Notes: generated by a model from the letters alone, not told the origin. Positions 23,601 through 32,703 are shown, counted from the stretch's first letter. The stretch: DNA of 36,835 bases from Bifidobacterium avesanii (GCF_009299475.1 NZ_WBSN01000022.1:1-36835), one strand, 5' to 3'. Translations and numbers: made by a program.

Positions 23601-23770
23601 CGCGCGATCACCTGTTTCGTACCATCCGGCACCCAATGGCCCCAAATGCGTTCAGCCATCGCAATCGAGTCCGCCATGTGAACGTACAGCGGCAGCCACC
23701 AATCACCGTCAAGGCGATTTGTTTTGCCCCACAGGGATCGAGCCTGCTCGGGAAGATCGACGTTGCTCAT
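20624..23770 (-). CDS. cas3: Cas3, HD nuclease-helicase
   Basis: A 1048-residue protein. The N-terminal HD domain shows His31, His76-Asp77 (AGAHDVGK), His126 (KPSHPIAGQ) and His159-His160 (GGHHGTPSE). Helicase motifs follow: Walker A EAPMGEGKTE (residues ~348-357), Ia ALPTMATTDA, DECH at 506-509, SATLP, then GTQVLEQSLDIDFD and MQRLGRVHRH. Cas3 is recruited by target-bound Cascade and degrades DNA. It is longer than many Cas3 (~900) because of an insertion after motif III (residues ~565-640, Ser/Pro/Arg-rich). ATG 23770 has AAAGGA 5 nt upstream and overlaps the SWIM gene stop as ATGA, so translation is probably coupled. It is separated from cas8e by 222 bp holding the CreR-like element. Confidence 0.95.
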   Translation of the reverse strand: MSNVDLPEQARSLWGKTNRLDGDWWLPLYVHMADSIAMAERIWGHWVPDGTKQVIARDVSGVDQARAVYLMLAGAHDVGKATPVFQAKPIRFEPANGGSPESLAWLPERAGLPVRRDFANFNKPSHPIAGQAIFEWYMCKTYGWKSDVARSYASVIGGHHGTPSEDCKIKDARLGELIRMGWDEAAQGLWQSVQGELLEFVIQRAGLSASLVETLGATWLSAESESLLTGLVVMADWMASNGDEGLFPLIPVPGTLTALSCDDGGCDDVHSWEGLNARAERAWSNLHLCEPWRSAPGAPDMSLDNPEDLGKWFRSRFKLPEGASPRPVQCEAARLARTVEAPGLMIIEAPMGEGKTEAALAAAELLARRTGRGGICVALPTMATTDAMFGRVHEWLDALPAPDGEDDKTIWLAHGKARLNEEFRGIIAASRRAMSSIDPDADSCGGGVRGKVTPETMVSEWMWGRKKGVLANFLVCTVDQVLMGALQMKHVVLRQLALANKVVVIDECHAYDAYMQEYLKRILEWLGGFRAPVVLLSATLPERQRREMAEAYLRGRSVGEQQHQSTASVGLADGVSELPVHPRRRRRRGMAAVAPAASAIREPSEETSAYPMITYSSGSQLRSEPVAPSGRSLQVSCRLMPDDDESLIALLDGLLESGGCIGVICDAVGRAQHAADLLSARYGSDAVRLTHSRFVDMDRMDNERELRELLGPRSTRANGRRPERLVVVGTQVLEQSLDIDFDALVTDIAPVDLLMQRLGRVHRHVRGDEQCDRPLRLQTATCYIRGIESWDGEAEPRYDGDVKAVYEEASLMETLGVMGLASLSSTMTAHLPGDIAAFVRRAYGDRAIGAIPESWRKSYAAAVDHRSGEWEKKRLRAHSYRIKSLRGMDDNRDTLTDWFKHSPLDDADDDKGQRAVRDTQETVEVMLLRRCGETVRLLPWIGDPSHGIELGAEVPTGSIPDDRLALLVSQCSVRLPAKMSGYDRIDALIDELERGCGDETLLWADSPWLAGRLTLFLEEDGDGVLHARVNGFDVSYSRVGGLGVAKAE

Positions 23771-25602
23771 ATCAGTCCTTTCAACGCCACCCTGAGATTC
23801 GTTCGACGAGGGTATCGCGCAACCAACGAACGCGCGTATTCGGCCACCCATGCACTTCCCATAAACGATCTGGCCCTGCGCAGGCGATCGGCGGCGTTGC
23901 GATATTCGGCACGCGGCACCGCACCCACGAACGCGCGATCGCCCTCGTACGGCTTGAGCAGCAACTCGGTTGCCTCGCGTGGATGTGCGGTGGCGATCAT
24001 GCCGTATAGCCGATCGATCGTCCCGGGGACCTTGGCACAATATTCCAGCGCCTGGCCGGCCATATGTTCCGATAGCAACAGGTATTCGTACGCACGATTT
24101 TCGCCGGCCCGCCACCGGCATGCCGCCACGATGCCCGGCAGCACGCGGTCCCGCCACCGCCGGCCGCCCGACAACGCCCGCAGTCGATCAACGCATTGTT
24201 TGTCGTTTTGCAAGGCGTCATCCTCCAGCCATGGGATACGCACTTCGCCGTGCACGATGATCTCCGTATAGAGTCGTTCCAATTCGTCCCGATCGCCGGA
24301 GTGCTGGGCGATCGCGATGAGAACCGTCGTCCAACCGTAAGGGAATGTACTGACTGGAAGCGCTTCGAAACCCCATCCCGCGGCGGGGTCTTTCGCCGCA
24401 AGCCGCATATGCCGCTCCACCAGCTCACGGGCCCGACCATAGTCGCCGACGAGCATTGCGCGGGTGACGGCGAACTTGGCCATCGTTCCATCCTCCAGAT
24501 GCGCCAGTTCGTACCGCTGCACCCTGTTGCATTCGCCGGCGAGCGCCAGATCGTCATGCCGGAGAGCATGCAGATACGACCGCCACTCGCGTAAATCGGC
24601 ACTGTGATTGGCGTCCGCGTCACGCTCCAATCGGGACAACGCCGCATCCGCGATGCTTCGCGTATGTAAATGCGCCGAAAACGACAGCAGCCCGGCGATC
24701 ATATTGTCAACCACCTCGCTCTGCTGAGTCCGCGACGATGTGGCTTCGGTCAGCGCATCGGCCATCGAGCTCAGATCGGACGGTTTGGCATCCGCGTCCC
24801 GCGCGGCCTTTTCCATGAGCACCAGCACCTTCCGTTCCAGACGTTCGATGCAGTCGTCCGCGCTCTCCGAAGAACCTAAGTATTCCAACGCCTTGTCGGC
24901 GATGAGCATCACGGCGACCGCATTGCGCATGGCGGCGGCATAATCGCGCGTAGCCAGCGCATTGTCCAACACATCGTTCACACCGTCGAACGCTGGGATG
25001 ATGTCCTCGCCGGCGGCGTAATCATCGTCCCAGCCGTCACCATCAACCTCCAACGCAGCCTGTACCGCGTTTTCCGCCATCCGACCGGCCCGTTCCAAGC
25101 TCAATGCGGGAAAATCGGCTCCGCCTGTCCCCCGATATGCATCGGCGTCCTCAGCAGCATGCGGATCCCATACCAGCCAAGGTCCACGACGACCGTACCA
25201 CGAGTCGAAATAGGCACGTACCGCCCGATCGGTCTCGTCGCCCATAGGACCGGGCTCGTCCGGCAGATCTCCATCACCGGACTGCGACCGCGTGCCGCGT
25301 GGCAATGCGGTCTCATCATGAGAGCCGCCGGTTTCCCCGCCGGCCATGGCAAACGAAACGGCGGCGATGTGCTTGCATCGCTCGCCCGAGACGGCAAACG
25401 GACAAGTGCAACGCGACGACGCGAACCCGCCACTGGCATTCACACGCACCGTAACGTCATACAACGAGGTTCCCCGCACCTCCCCATGAAAGACGCCGGG
25501 AGCGATCTGATCCACGGTTTCAATGCGTCCCTCGCGCCAATACGCCTTCCCCCGCTCGAGGATGCGCGGTTCAAACAGGCTGGACACGGCCGAAAGCTCC
25601 AT
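23767..25602 (-). CDS. SWIM zinc-finger protein coupled to cas3
   Basis: A 611-residue protein from ATG 25602. A SWIM domain near the N-terminus has the ligands Cys65, Cys67, Cys76 and His78 (SRCTCPFAVSGERCKHIAA); SWIM fingers bind nucleic acid or protein. The preceding LFEPRILERGKAYWREGRIE is the usual SWIM lead-in. After an acidic linker (residues ~95-200) the rest is alpha-helical and Ala/Arg/Leu-rich, like TPR-type repeats. The stop overlaps cas3 by 4 bp. In-frame GTG 25656 overlaps the ATPase gene stop (GTGA) and TTG 25662 lies further up, so the true start may be 18-20 codons earlier. It is not a core type I-E gene; its tight coupling to cas3 suggests an accessory role, which is inference. 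Confidence 0.75.
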   Translation of the reverse strand: MELSAVSSLFEPRILERGKAYWREGRIETVDQIAPGVFHGEVRGTSLYDVTVRVNASGGFASSRCTCPFAVSGERCKHIAAVSFAMAGGETGGSHDETALPRGTRSQSGDGDLPDEPGPMGDETDRAVRAYFDSWYGRRGPWLVWDPHAAEDADAYRGTGGADFPALSLERAGRMAENAVQAALEVDGDGWDDDYAAGEDIIPAFDGVNDVLDNALATRDYAAAMRNAVAVMLIADKALEYLGSSESADDCIERLERKVLVLMEKAARDADAKPSDLSSMADALTEATSSRTQQSEVVDNMIAGLLSFSAHLHTRSIADAALSRLERDADANHSADLREWRSYLHALRHDDLALAGECNRVQRYELAHLEDGTMAKFAVTRAMLVGDYGRARELVERHMRLAAKDPAAGWGFEALPVSTFPYGWTTVLIAIAQHSGDRDELERLYTEIIVHGEVRIPWLEDDALQNDKQCVDRLRALSGGRRWRDRVLPGIVAACRWRAGENRAYEYLLLSEHMAGQALEYCAKVPGTIDRLYGMIATAHPREATELLLKPYEGDRAFVGAVPRAEYRNAADRLRRARSFMGSAWVAEYARSLVARYPRRTNLRVALKGLI

Positions 25603-25652
25603 GAATCCACTGTAGCCAGCCGAAGCTACATCTTCCTCATCCGCTGCAAAGA

Positions 25653-27014
25653 TCACAGGCAATGCGCCATATACAACGGCAACCTGACCCGTTCGCCTTC
25701 CACTTCCAGCTGCCGCGGATGCAGCACGTACTCCCTGCCCAAACGAGCGCCGTACAGCGAGCGGAATTTGTTCAGGGACGCCGTCCCGTACCGCTTGGTC
25801 GACTTCACCTCGACGGGGCTGATTCGCGGCTTCATGGCCGCGTTGTCGTACCCGCGCACGATCAGAAAATCGATCTCCATGGTCCGCGAGGCGTCCTCGC
25901 GATCGCGCCGCGAGAAGAAGAACAGCTTCCGGCCATTGGCACGGAACTGCTGCGCAACGGCATTCTCCACGAGCATGCCCTCGTTGAGCGACAGCTTGCC
26001 GAACAGAATGTCGCGGTACACGTCATCCGGCGTCGTCGCCTGATCCGCAAATGCCTGGGACACCAGCAGGCCGGTATCCGCCATATAGCATTTGAACGAG
26101 GCGTTGTCCTCGTACATGGCCAATCCGACGCTCGGGTCGGTCGCATTGCGGCAGATATTCACCAGACGGGCGTCCTCCAGCCAAAAGAAGGCGGAATCAT
26201 AATCCCTGAATCGCGCGTTCTTGTCCACCGAGGCCAGCGTAAACCGCTTCTCGTGTTTGGACAGCTGCCCCGGAATCTGGGCAAAGATGCCCCGCACGCG
26301 ACCGGCGTCCCCATTGGAGAATTTGCCGATGTCATCGCTGTACAGTTGCAGGATGCCCCGCTTGATCTCGTCCACCTCGCCGAAATCCCGATGCCCTACA
26401 TACGAGACGACGGCCTGAGGCATGCCTCCGACCAGCATGTATTCGCGCCACAGGCGCATCGCCCGCTTGTGCAAAGCATCGGGCAACGGCGCCCGCCTTT
26501 CAAATGACGTGCGGATGGTCTGAGCGAGAAGCTCCTCCCCCATCGCCCAGCAGAACTCCTCGAAGTCGAGGGGGCCCATCTCCATTTTCCGTTCCTCGGA
26601 TGGGATGACGATGTTGGCCACGTTCTTTTTAATGGAGATCAGGGAACCGGTCTCCACATAGTCATAACGGCCGTCGGCGACCAGATACTTGACCAGTTCG
26701 CGCGCGGCGGGGTAACGCTGCACCTCATCGAATACGATCAGGGACTTTCTCGGCTGCAGACGGGTGCGGTAATACGCCGACAGCAGCATGAAGAACGTGT
26801 CGAGGTCGTCGCGCTGGTTTTCGAAGAGATCCCGTACATCGCGAGGAAGACGGGCGAAATCGATCAGAATGTACGATTCGTACTGCGTCCGGGCGAATTC
26901 CTCCACCGTGGTGCTCTTGCCGACGCGGCGCGCCCCCTCCACAAGCAGGGCCTCCCGCCCCTGACTCTTCTGCTTCCACGCGATCAGCTGGTCCAACACC
27001 TTGCGTTTCAGCAC
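25653..27014 (-). CDS. DUF4143-type P-loop ATPase
   Basis: A 453-residue protein. Walker A is GARRVGKST (residues ~27-35) and Walker B SLIVFDEVQR (91-100), with sensor TGSLISIK; this is the AAA_14/DUF4143 family. The C-terminal part has a restriction-endonuclease-like pattern (MEIDFLIV, then SPVEVKSTKRYG), seen in many members. Such ATPases are widespread in bacteria and archaea, and their function is largely unknown. GTG 27014 is preferred, since the upstream TTG 27041 would lie within the triple repeat region. The stop at 25653 touches the possible GTG start of the SWIM gene, making ATPase-SWIM-cas3 one likely operon. Confidence 0.8.
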   Translation of the reverse strand: MLKRKVLDQLIAWKQKSQGREALLVEGARRVGKSTTVEEFARTQYESYILIDFARLPRDVRDLFENQRDDLDTFFMLLSAYYRTRLQPRKSLIVFDEVQRYPAARELVKYLVADGRYDYVETGSLISIKKNVANIVIPSEERKMEMGPLDFEEFCWAMGEELLAQTIRTSFERRAPLPDALHKRAMRLWREYMLVGGMPQAVVSYVGHRDFGEVDEIKRGILQLYSDDIGKFSNGDAGRVRGIFAQIPGQLSKHEKRFTLASVDKNARFRDYDSAFFWLEDARLVNICRNATDPSVGLAMYEDNASFKCYMADTGLLVSQAFADQATTPDDVYRDILFGKLSLNEGMLVENAVAQQFRANGRKLFFFSRRDREDASRTMEIDFLIVRGYDNAAMKPRISPVEVKSTKRYGTASLNKFRSLYGARLGREYVLHPRQLEVEGERVRLPLYMAHCL

Positions 27015-27027
27015 TTCCCCACCGCCT

Positions 27028-27115
27028 TTACACGAAAACAACAGTATAGATACGGGCTATCTTACACGAAAACAACGGTATGAATATTGTTGAAATCACA
27101 CGAAAACAGCAGAAG
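27028..27115. repeat. Three direct repeats on a 34-bp period before the ATPase gene
   Basis: TTACACGAAAACAACAGTAT (27028), TTACACGAAAACAACGGTAT (27062) and TCACACGAAAACAGCAG (27096) start exactly 34 bp apart, a little over three helical turns. They lie just upstream of the GTG start of the minus-strand ATPase gene and cover its promoter region; on that strand TTGTTT and TATCTA are 17 bp apart around 27074-27046. Iteron-like operators for an autoregulator are the likely reading. Confidence 0.6.
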
Positions 27116-27171
27116 CCTCAAAAGAATCCAAAGCCCCAAAACAACAACAGCACTCCACCCAGCAGAAAAAT

Positions 27172-27453
27172 CCTACCGCGGTGTCTCGTAGAAGCCGACA
27201 ACCATGGCATGGGTGTCGCCAAGTCTGCAAATCCGTCCGCTTTGACCTCCATAGCCATGCAACTCGCTCCGGATCCAATCACGGAATCCACTTCCCGATT
27301 ATTCCTGCCCCGCCACCAGTTGACGGAGAAACCGTCGATCACCGACCTGCGCAGCAGGTACGCACCAACGGCGCTCTCCACCAAATGACCATGTCGATTC
27401 GAATCAGACAGCAACAAGTCCCGCCGAGGGCCATAGAACACCGTCATCAGGAT
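27172..27453 (-). pseudogene. Fragment of a second DUF4143 ATPase gene
   Basis: The minus-strand frame reads LMTVFYGPRRDLLLSDSNR, then HGHLVESAVGAYLLRRSV, NWWRGRNNREVDSVI and MAMEVKADGF. This is the C-terminal part of a DUF4143 ATPase (GHLVESAVGAYL, EVDxVI, EVKS). The P-loop half is absent and no start is present, so it is a remnant. It differs from the intact ATPase next to it and seems to come from another copy. The following 27454-27646 shows no gene; composition turns AT-rich there at the edge of the polysaccharide cluster. Confidence 0.6.
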
Positions 27454-27646
27454 GTATCGTGCACCGCAAGACGCGGCGACGACGCATGTCATTTGACGGC
27501 TTTGTCGCTGTATTTTTGGATTCCGCCCAGCAGACTGACGTCAGCCAGCAACAGTGAACTCAGCGAAGTTAGACTATCGAAAATCGATCCTCGCCACTGG
27601 GGTACACGAGAATCGGAATACGGCAAGATCTCTGACGTTATCTAGC

Positions 27647-29083
27647 CTATTGAACATGTTTACCCTTGTGCTGCGGAATTTTCAAAACTGAAAATAGAAA
27701 ATCATCTTTCATTAAGAGCAAATATCCACCATACACAAGTCCTCCAACGCAAATAGACAGAATTAATTCTGTCAAAATTCCTATATCCACAAAACGAATA
27801 CAAAAGACACAAGCAAACATCAAAAATGCTGGAACAAAATAATGAGCAAAAGACCGGAATAAATATCTCATATCCAGAATATTTCGTATATAATATGCTT
27901 GAATAAAGGTCGAAACAAATTCTGCAATAACGGTAGCAACAGACGCACCTATCGACCCAAAAGGAATAATCAAAATAATGTTTAAGAAGAAATTGGTTAA
28001 AGCGGCTACGGAAACAGCAATAGTATATTGCCTTTGCTTATCCATGGCAACCAAAAAAACACCAAACAATTGTCCCAAGGAAAGAATAATAAATAGTGCA
28101 CTTAGAATATGCAATAAAATTGCAACGGAATCGTAACCGGGACCAAAGAAAATTGGTACAAAAATATCCGCAACTGCAGCTAAACCAAAAATCACCGGAA
28201 GCGCAAGCAGAAATATATAATCGATGGCTTTATGATAATATAAAGATACCTTAGTAAGGTCACCATTTTTATATAGGTGCGCAATACGTGGCATTAACAC
28301 TCCAACAACTGAAGCGATAATTGTTAATATCATTTGAACAATACGCTCTGCTTGGGTGTAGTAGCCAACCTCTGCAACTCCTTTCATTGATCCAAGCATT
28401 GTTTTATTAAGAACAACATAAATCTGAATTGCAATGACCGGAGCAAAAAGACCCATAACCGGCCTTATACAACGAAGAAGATTTAACTGCCTTATTGGAA
28501 TATAACATATATCTTTCTTAAGGAAAGTCCACATTGACAAATTACCAAATAAGGTCGCAAAACAAAATATTAAAGTATAAATCCAAACATCGTTATCATT
28601 TTTAACAAAGGCAAATATTAAAAGAGTGCCGATAATTTTTATTATGCCGTTTCGCAAAGCTGTGACTCTAAAATTTTCCATTCCTTGGAAAAACCAACTA
28701 ATATCAAAAATCCAAGATGCAACGGTCAAAAAATGTATAACGAATAGTATTCTATATTCTTTAAATATTATGAATATAAATATACAATAAGCAATTGTAA
28801 CAACGAATGTGCAAATTAGCCGAAATAAGAATACCTCCCAAAAAATCTTACTTCTTTCATACTTATTATCCTGATTTTTTGCGATTTCTCTATTTCCATA
28901 ATTTACCGTTCCGGTAGCAGCAAAAATAGCAAAATAGGACACTATTCCATATGTGTATGCATATGCGCCAACACCATCTGCACCTAGTACACGCGACACA
29001 TAGGGGGTAGTAATAAACGGTATCAAGATAGATAGAATCTGGTAAGAAAGATTGTAAAAATAATTTTTCTTAATGCTAGTCAT
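27647..29083 (-). CDS. wzx: Wzx-type polysaccharide flippase
   Basis: A 478-residue protein with about 12-14 transmembrane helices, AT-rich. The N-terminal NYFYNLSYQILSILIPFITT, then PYVSRVLGADGVGAYAYTYG, is the RfbX/Wzx (PST family) signature. It would flip lipid-linked repeat units across the membrane for polymerisation by the Wzy protein encoded at 31449-32702. Only a weak AGGG precedes ATG 29083. It is separated from ugd by ~97 bp holding a 15-bp inverted repeat, and it is the last gene of the cluster. Confidence 0.9.
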   Translation of the reverse strand: MTSIKKNYFYNLSYQILSILIPFITTPYVSRVLGADGVGAYAYTYGIVSYFAIFAATGTVNYGNREIAKNQDNKYERSKIFWEVFLFRLICTFVVTIAYCIFIFIIFKEYRILFVIHFLTVASWIFDISWFFQGMENFRVTALRNGIIKIIGTLLIFAFVKNDNDVWIYTLIFCFATLFGNLSMWTFLKKDICYIPIRQLNLLRCIRPVMGLFAPVIAIQIYVVLNKTMLGSMKGVAEVGYYTQAERIVQMILTIIASVVGVLMPRIAHLYKNGDLTKVSLYYHKAIDYIFLLALPVIFGLAAVADIFVPIFFGPGYDSVAILLHILSALFIILSLGQLFGVFLVAMDKQRQYTIAVSVAALTNFFLNIILIIPFGSIGASVATVIAEFVSTFIQAYYIRNILDMRYLFRSFAHYFVPAFLMFACVFCIRFVDIGILTELILSICVGGLVYGGYLLLMKDDFLFSVLKIPQHKGKHVQ

Positions 29084-29113
29084 TTTGCCCTAACGAATTA
29101 CAATGCTAAATAT

Positions 29114-29162
29114 AATATTGCGTGAGTTACCAACATAGTCTGATGACAACTCACGCAATATT
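29114..29162. terminator. Long hairpin between ugd and wzx
   Basis: AATATTGCGTGAGTT (29114-29128) and AACTCACGCAATATT (29148-29162) are exact 15-bp inverted copies around a 19-nt loop. It lies 19 bp past the ugd stop. On the minus strand the distal arm runs into ATATTTAGC, with no long U-tract, so it may attenuate transcription into wzx or be a stabilising 3' stem. Confidence 0.5.
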
Positions 29163-29180
29163 GACATAGCAATTATGCTT

Positions 29181-30425
29181 TTAGTCTCTCTTGAAGAGGT
29201 CGCGGGTGTAGACCTTGTCCTCCGCGTCGGAGAGCTCGGCGTTCCACCGGTTCGCCACGATCACGTCCGAGCGACTCTTGAAAGCGGCGAGGTCGTGGGT
29301 GACCTCGCTGCCGAAGAAGTCAGGCGCGTCCAGCGTGGGCTCGTACACCAGCACGGTCACGCCCTTGGCCTTGATGCGCTTCATCACGCCCTGAATGGAG
29401 GACTGGCGGAAGTTGTCCGAACCGGACTTCATGGTCAGGCGGTAGATGCCCACGACCGGGCTATCCGTCCCGGCCACGCGGCGGAGGATCTCGTCCGCGA
29501 CGAAGTCCTTGCGCGTCGTGTTCGCCGCCACGATCGCGCCGATCAGATTCTGCGGCACGTCCGCATAGTTCGCGAGCAGCTGCTTGGAATCCTTCGGCAG
29601 GCAGTAGCCGCCGTAGCCGAAGCTCGGGTTGTTGTACTTGTCCTCGATGCGCGGATCCAGGCACACGCCGCGGATGATCTGCCGCGGGTTCAGGCCGCGG
29701 GCCTCCGCGTAGGTGTCCAGCTCGTTGAAGTAGGCCACGCGCAGCGCGAGGTACGTGTTGGCGAACAGCTTGATCGCCTCGGCCTCGGTGCTGCCGACGA
29801 CGAGCTCTGGGATGCCTTTGGATCCGTCGGGGTTGACGCGCCCGTGCTCGGCCGGGTCCGCGCCCTGCGAGAGCAGGCCGGCGAACGCCTTCGCGGCGTC
29901 CACGGCGCCGGGCTCGTCGGTCGGTGCGCCGACCACGATGCGGCTCGGGTGCAGGTTGTCGTACAGGGCCTTGCCCTCGCGCAGGAACTCGGGGGAGAAG
30001 ATGATCCGCTGGTCGCCGCGGGCCCGGTGCAGGGACGCGGTGTATCCGACGGGCACCGTGGACTTGACCACGATCCAGGCGTCCGGGTTCACGGCGCGGA
30101 CGGCGTCGATGGCGGCCTCGACGCTGGAGGTGTCGAAGTAGTTCTTCTGCGGGTCGTAGTTCGTGGGGGTGGCGATGACCACGTAGTCCGCGCCGGTGTA
30201 TGCATCGGCGGCGTCGAGGGTGGCGTGGAAGTCCAAGGGCATGGTGCCCGACGTCATGCCGTCCAGAAAACGCGTGATCTCCGAGTCCACGATCGGGCTT
30301 TTGCCGGAGTTCAGGAGCTCGACCTTTTCGGGGATGATGTCCACGGCGTGAACCTCGTTGTGCTGGGAGAGCAGTAACGCCACTGACAAGCCAACATAAC
30401 CAGTACCAGCAACAGCAACCTTCAT
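29181..30425 (-). CDS. ugd: UDP-glucose 6-dehydrogenase
   Basis: A 414-residue protein that oxidises UDP-glucose to UDP-glucuronate with NAD+, supplying an acidic sugar for the polysaccharide. The Rossmann motif AGTGYVG is at residues 6-12, and the catalytic Cys275 sits in [22 protein letters not shown] and [11 protein letters not shown] are also typical. It shares a transcript with the GT2 gene upstream: the end of that gene (AAAGGA then TAA) supplies the ribosome site for ATG 30425. The gene is markedly GC-rich between AT-rich neighbours, except for its first ~20 codons (GTT, GCT, GGT, TTA), so a recombination joint lies near 30360-30385. Confidence 0.95.
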   Translation of the reverse strand: MKVAVAGTGYVGLSVALLLSQHNEVHAVDIIPEKVELLNSGKSPIVDSEITRFLDGMTSGTMPLDFHATLDAADAYTGADYVVIATPTNYDPQKNYFDTSSVEAAIDAVRAVNPDAWIVVKSTVPVGYTASLHRARGDQRIIFSPEFLREGKALYDNLHPSRIVVGAPTDEPGAVDAAKAFAGLLSQGADPAEHGRVNPDGSKGIPELVVGSTEAEAIKLFANTYLALRVAYFNELDTYAEARGLNPRQIIRGVCLDPRIEDKYNNPSFGYGGYCLPKDSKQLLANYADVPQNLIGAIVAANTTRKDFVADEILRRVAGTDSPVVGIYRLTMKSGSDNFRQSSIQGVMKRIKAKGVTVLVYEPTLDAPDFFGSEVTHDLAAFKSRSDVIVANRWNAELSDAEDKVYTRDLFKRD

Positions 30426-30429
30426 TTTT

Positions 30430-31461
30430 TTATCCTTTCATTCTCAAAAATTTGGAATAAAGCCTATTAAAAATATATATAAATAAAATAATTAAATATA
30501 GATTTGAAAATCTATAATACAGTTTATAGTTCAAATAAACTTCATTCACATTGGAATAACGTTTCCTTATATTTTTCAACAAACGAAACCAAACAAAGGA
30601 ATCATTAAAAAAACTAAATATAGATATTTTCCCCGCTTTAAATCCTTTCAAATTATTATTAATGAGAGAATCAAAAATTAACCATTCAAAATTTTCCAAA
30701 GAGGAAACAACATAAACATCGTCACACAAACCATGAGAATCGATAAATTGACAAAAAGATTCCAACTGGTATAACGATTGTTGTAAAAGATCCGTTTTAT
30801 ATCGCTTAGTAGCAGACTGCATATCGTAACGATAATAATATCCCTTTTCGGGTATTATTTTGACCAAATTAGAATAAGATAAATAATTCAAAAGAAAGAT
30901 TGCATCTTCGCCAATATAAATATCTTCCGGAAAAAGAATATCGTTATCCACAATAAGCGATGTGCGAAAAATTTTTCCCCAACAAGCTCGAAAATAATTA
31001 CCTAAATCGCATTCCTGGTCAAACTTATATATAGCATTTGCAAATAAAGTATCCTTAGAAATATTATTCGCAAAAATAAAATGCTGTTTATCATAGTTAG
31101 ACGGAATTATCGAATAATCCCATTGTATTAAGTCATAGTTAGATATATCGCTAATAGCATGCTCTAATATCTCTTTATCAAGATAATCATCGGCATCAAC
31201 AAATGTAATATACTTACCTTTGGCATGTTTTATGCCAAGGTTTCTGGCGGAAGAAACCCCACCATTTTCCTTGCGAAAATAAAGAATCCGATTATCGGAA
31301 GCTGAGAATTCTTTGCAGATTTCTATACTCTTATCTGATGAACCATCATCAATAATTATAATTTCGAAATCTGAAAATGTCTGATTTACTAAGCTATCTA
31401 GACATATAGATAAATATTTCTCCGAATTATATACCGGAACAATTATACTCAGTAACGGCAT
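30430..31461 (-). CDS. Family 2 glycosyltransferase
   Basis: A 343-residue AT-rich gene product. [20 protein letters not shown] opens a GT-A fold of GT2; [12 protein letters not shown] and the metal-binding FVDADDYL (DxD-type) follow, with [20 protein letters not shown] between them. It adds one sugar to the lipid-linked repeat unit on the cytosolic face; donor and acceptor cannot be told. The C-terminus is hydrophobic ([11 protein letters not shown]) and may touch the membrane. Its start overlaps the end of the polymerase gene by 13 bp, and it ends 4 bp before ugd. Confidence 0.9.
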   Translation of the reverse strand: MPLLSIIVPVYNSEKYLSICLDSLVNQTFSDFEIIIIDDGSSDKSIEICKEFSASDNRILYFRKENGGVSSARNLGIKHAKGKYITFVDADDYLDKEILEHAISDISNYDLIQWDYSIIPSNYDKQHFIFANNISKDTLFANAIYKFDQECDLGNYFRACWGKIFRTSLIVDNDILFPEDIYIGEDAIFLLNYLSYSNLVKIIPEKGYYYRYDMQSATKRYKTDLLQQSLYQLESFCQFIDSHGLCDDVYVVSSLENFEWLIFDSLINNNLKGFKAGKISIFSFFNDSFVWFRLLKNIRKRYSNVNEVYLNYKLYYRFSNLYLIILFIYIFNRLYSKFLRMKG

Positions 31462-32702
31462 TTCGAATCCCCAAATCTATTCATTGACCGAATATACGCA
31501 AAGAAAATAATCCAAAATATAAAGGATGAAATAAAAGATGGATATAAAACACAAGTTTCAAATAAACCACTATATAAAAGTGTGCAAATAGCACAAAAAA
31601 CAGCAATGTAATCCTTGCGATGATTATTTCTCTTGAGACAAATAAAATAATATCTAATGGATAGAAGCATGGGAATAAAAACAAGGATACATCCAATTAA
31701 GCCGCCAGTCATTAGAATATAAAGATAAAAGCTATCAACATATGATGTATGTAATAAATAAATCCCATCACCCATGCCAAAAAAACCAGATGCAACAAGG
31801 CCAAAACCATAAAGCAGCTTATGGCTTTTAATAAGCATCGGAATATTTACGGTATAATTAATCATTCTATTTGATAACTCAAAAAGAATATCAAAATTGA
31901 TCAATCGACATAGAACATAAAAAAATATACAAGCAAATATAATAAGAAAGAATTTTCGAACTGAATTCTGGCGGAGATAGAACGAAACACAATAGACTAA
32001 TATCAAAAAAATGATAAAAGAGGTAATAGAGCTCCTTGAGCTAGTAGATAGTAGCATTATTAAGGAGATAACTCCAGAAAAAAGCACAAATAAATTTAAG
32101 AATTTACTAGAAAGATTAGATCCTTTTGAAGACAAAAAATATATAACAACTAAAACCAAGTAACATAGGCAAAGATTTCCAATCGCGTTGGCATGATACG
32201 TACCATAAGTTACGCGATATCTCTCCGATACTGAAGATATAAATAGATTACGAATGCTATATATAAACTCCAAACCATTAAAATTTGTTATGTAGCGCCA
32301 CAAAAGGAAAGAAGAGACAGAATAAATTATAGTTTTTAATAGTCCTGATAATAAATCATAACTATTACAAATTGGAATTAACAAGATCAAAGCAAGATAA
32401 AAAGGCAACGCAGCACGTGTAAAAAGAAAACTTTCATGTGAAATATGGGTAGATACAGACGCAGCTAATGATATAACTATCCAAAAAAGGATACCTAGAA
32501 TATAGAACATCTCTATCTTATATATAAAAAAATTCTTTTTATATAAGAGCCAACAATTTACAACCGATAGATATGCTACAAACACTATGCTAGCAGGGGT
32601 CACAAGTGAATGTGGAAATACCGTAAGTATATTCCCCATCCTTATCCACAAAAAACAAAAAAGTAATATTAACGTAAACTTTGATATATTTAATTTAAAC
32701 AT
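31449..32702 (-). CDS. wzy: Wzy-type polysaccharide polymerase
   Basis: A 417-residue membrane protein with about 11-12 helices and a larger central loop (FELSNRMINYTVNIPMLIKS, then LLYGFGLVASGFFGMGDG), as in O-antigen ligase/polymerase (Wzy_C) proteins. It would join flipped repeat units on the outer face of the membrane. Sequence is poorly conserved in this class, so the call rests on topology, the S-T-S-S-R-S-S motif before the loop and its place between glycosyltransferases and wzx. One base separates it from the preceding GT4 gene. Confidence 0.8.
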   Translation of the reverse strand: MFKLNISKFTLILLFCFLWIRMGNILTVFPHSLVTPASIVFVAYLSVVNCWLLYKKNFFIYKIEMFYILGILFWIVISLAASVSTHISHESFLFTRAALPFYLALILLIPICNSYDLLSGLLKTIIYSVSSFLLWRYITNFNGLEFIYSIRNLFISSVSERYRVTYGTYHANAIGNLCLCYLVLVVIYFLSSKGSNLSSKFLNLFVLFSGVISLIMLLSTSSRSSITSFIIFLILVYCVSFYLRQNSVRKFFLIIFACIFFYVLCRLINFDILFELSNRMINYTVNIPMLIKSHKLLYGFGLVASGFFGMGDGIYLLHTSYVDSFYLYILMTGGLIGCILVFIPMLLSIRYYFICLKRNNHRKDYIAVFCAICTLLYSGLFETCVLYPSFISSFIFWIIFFAYIRSMNRFGDSKCRY

Positions 32703-32703
32703 T

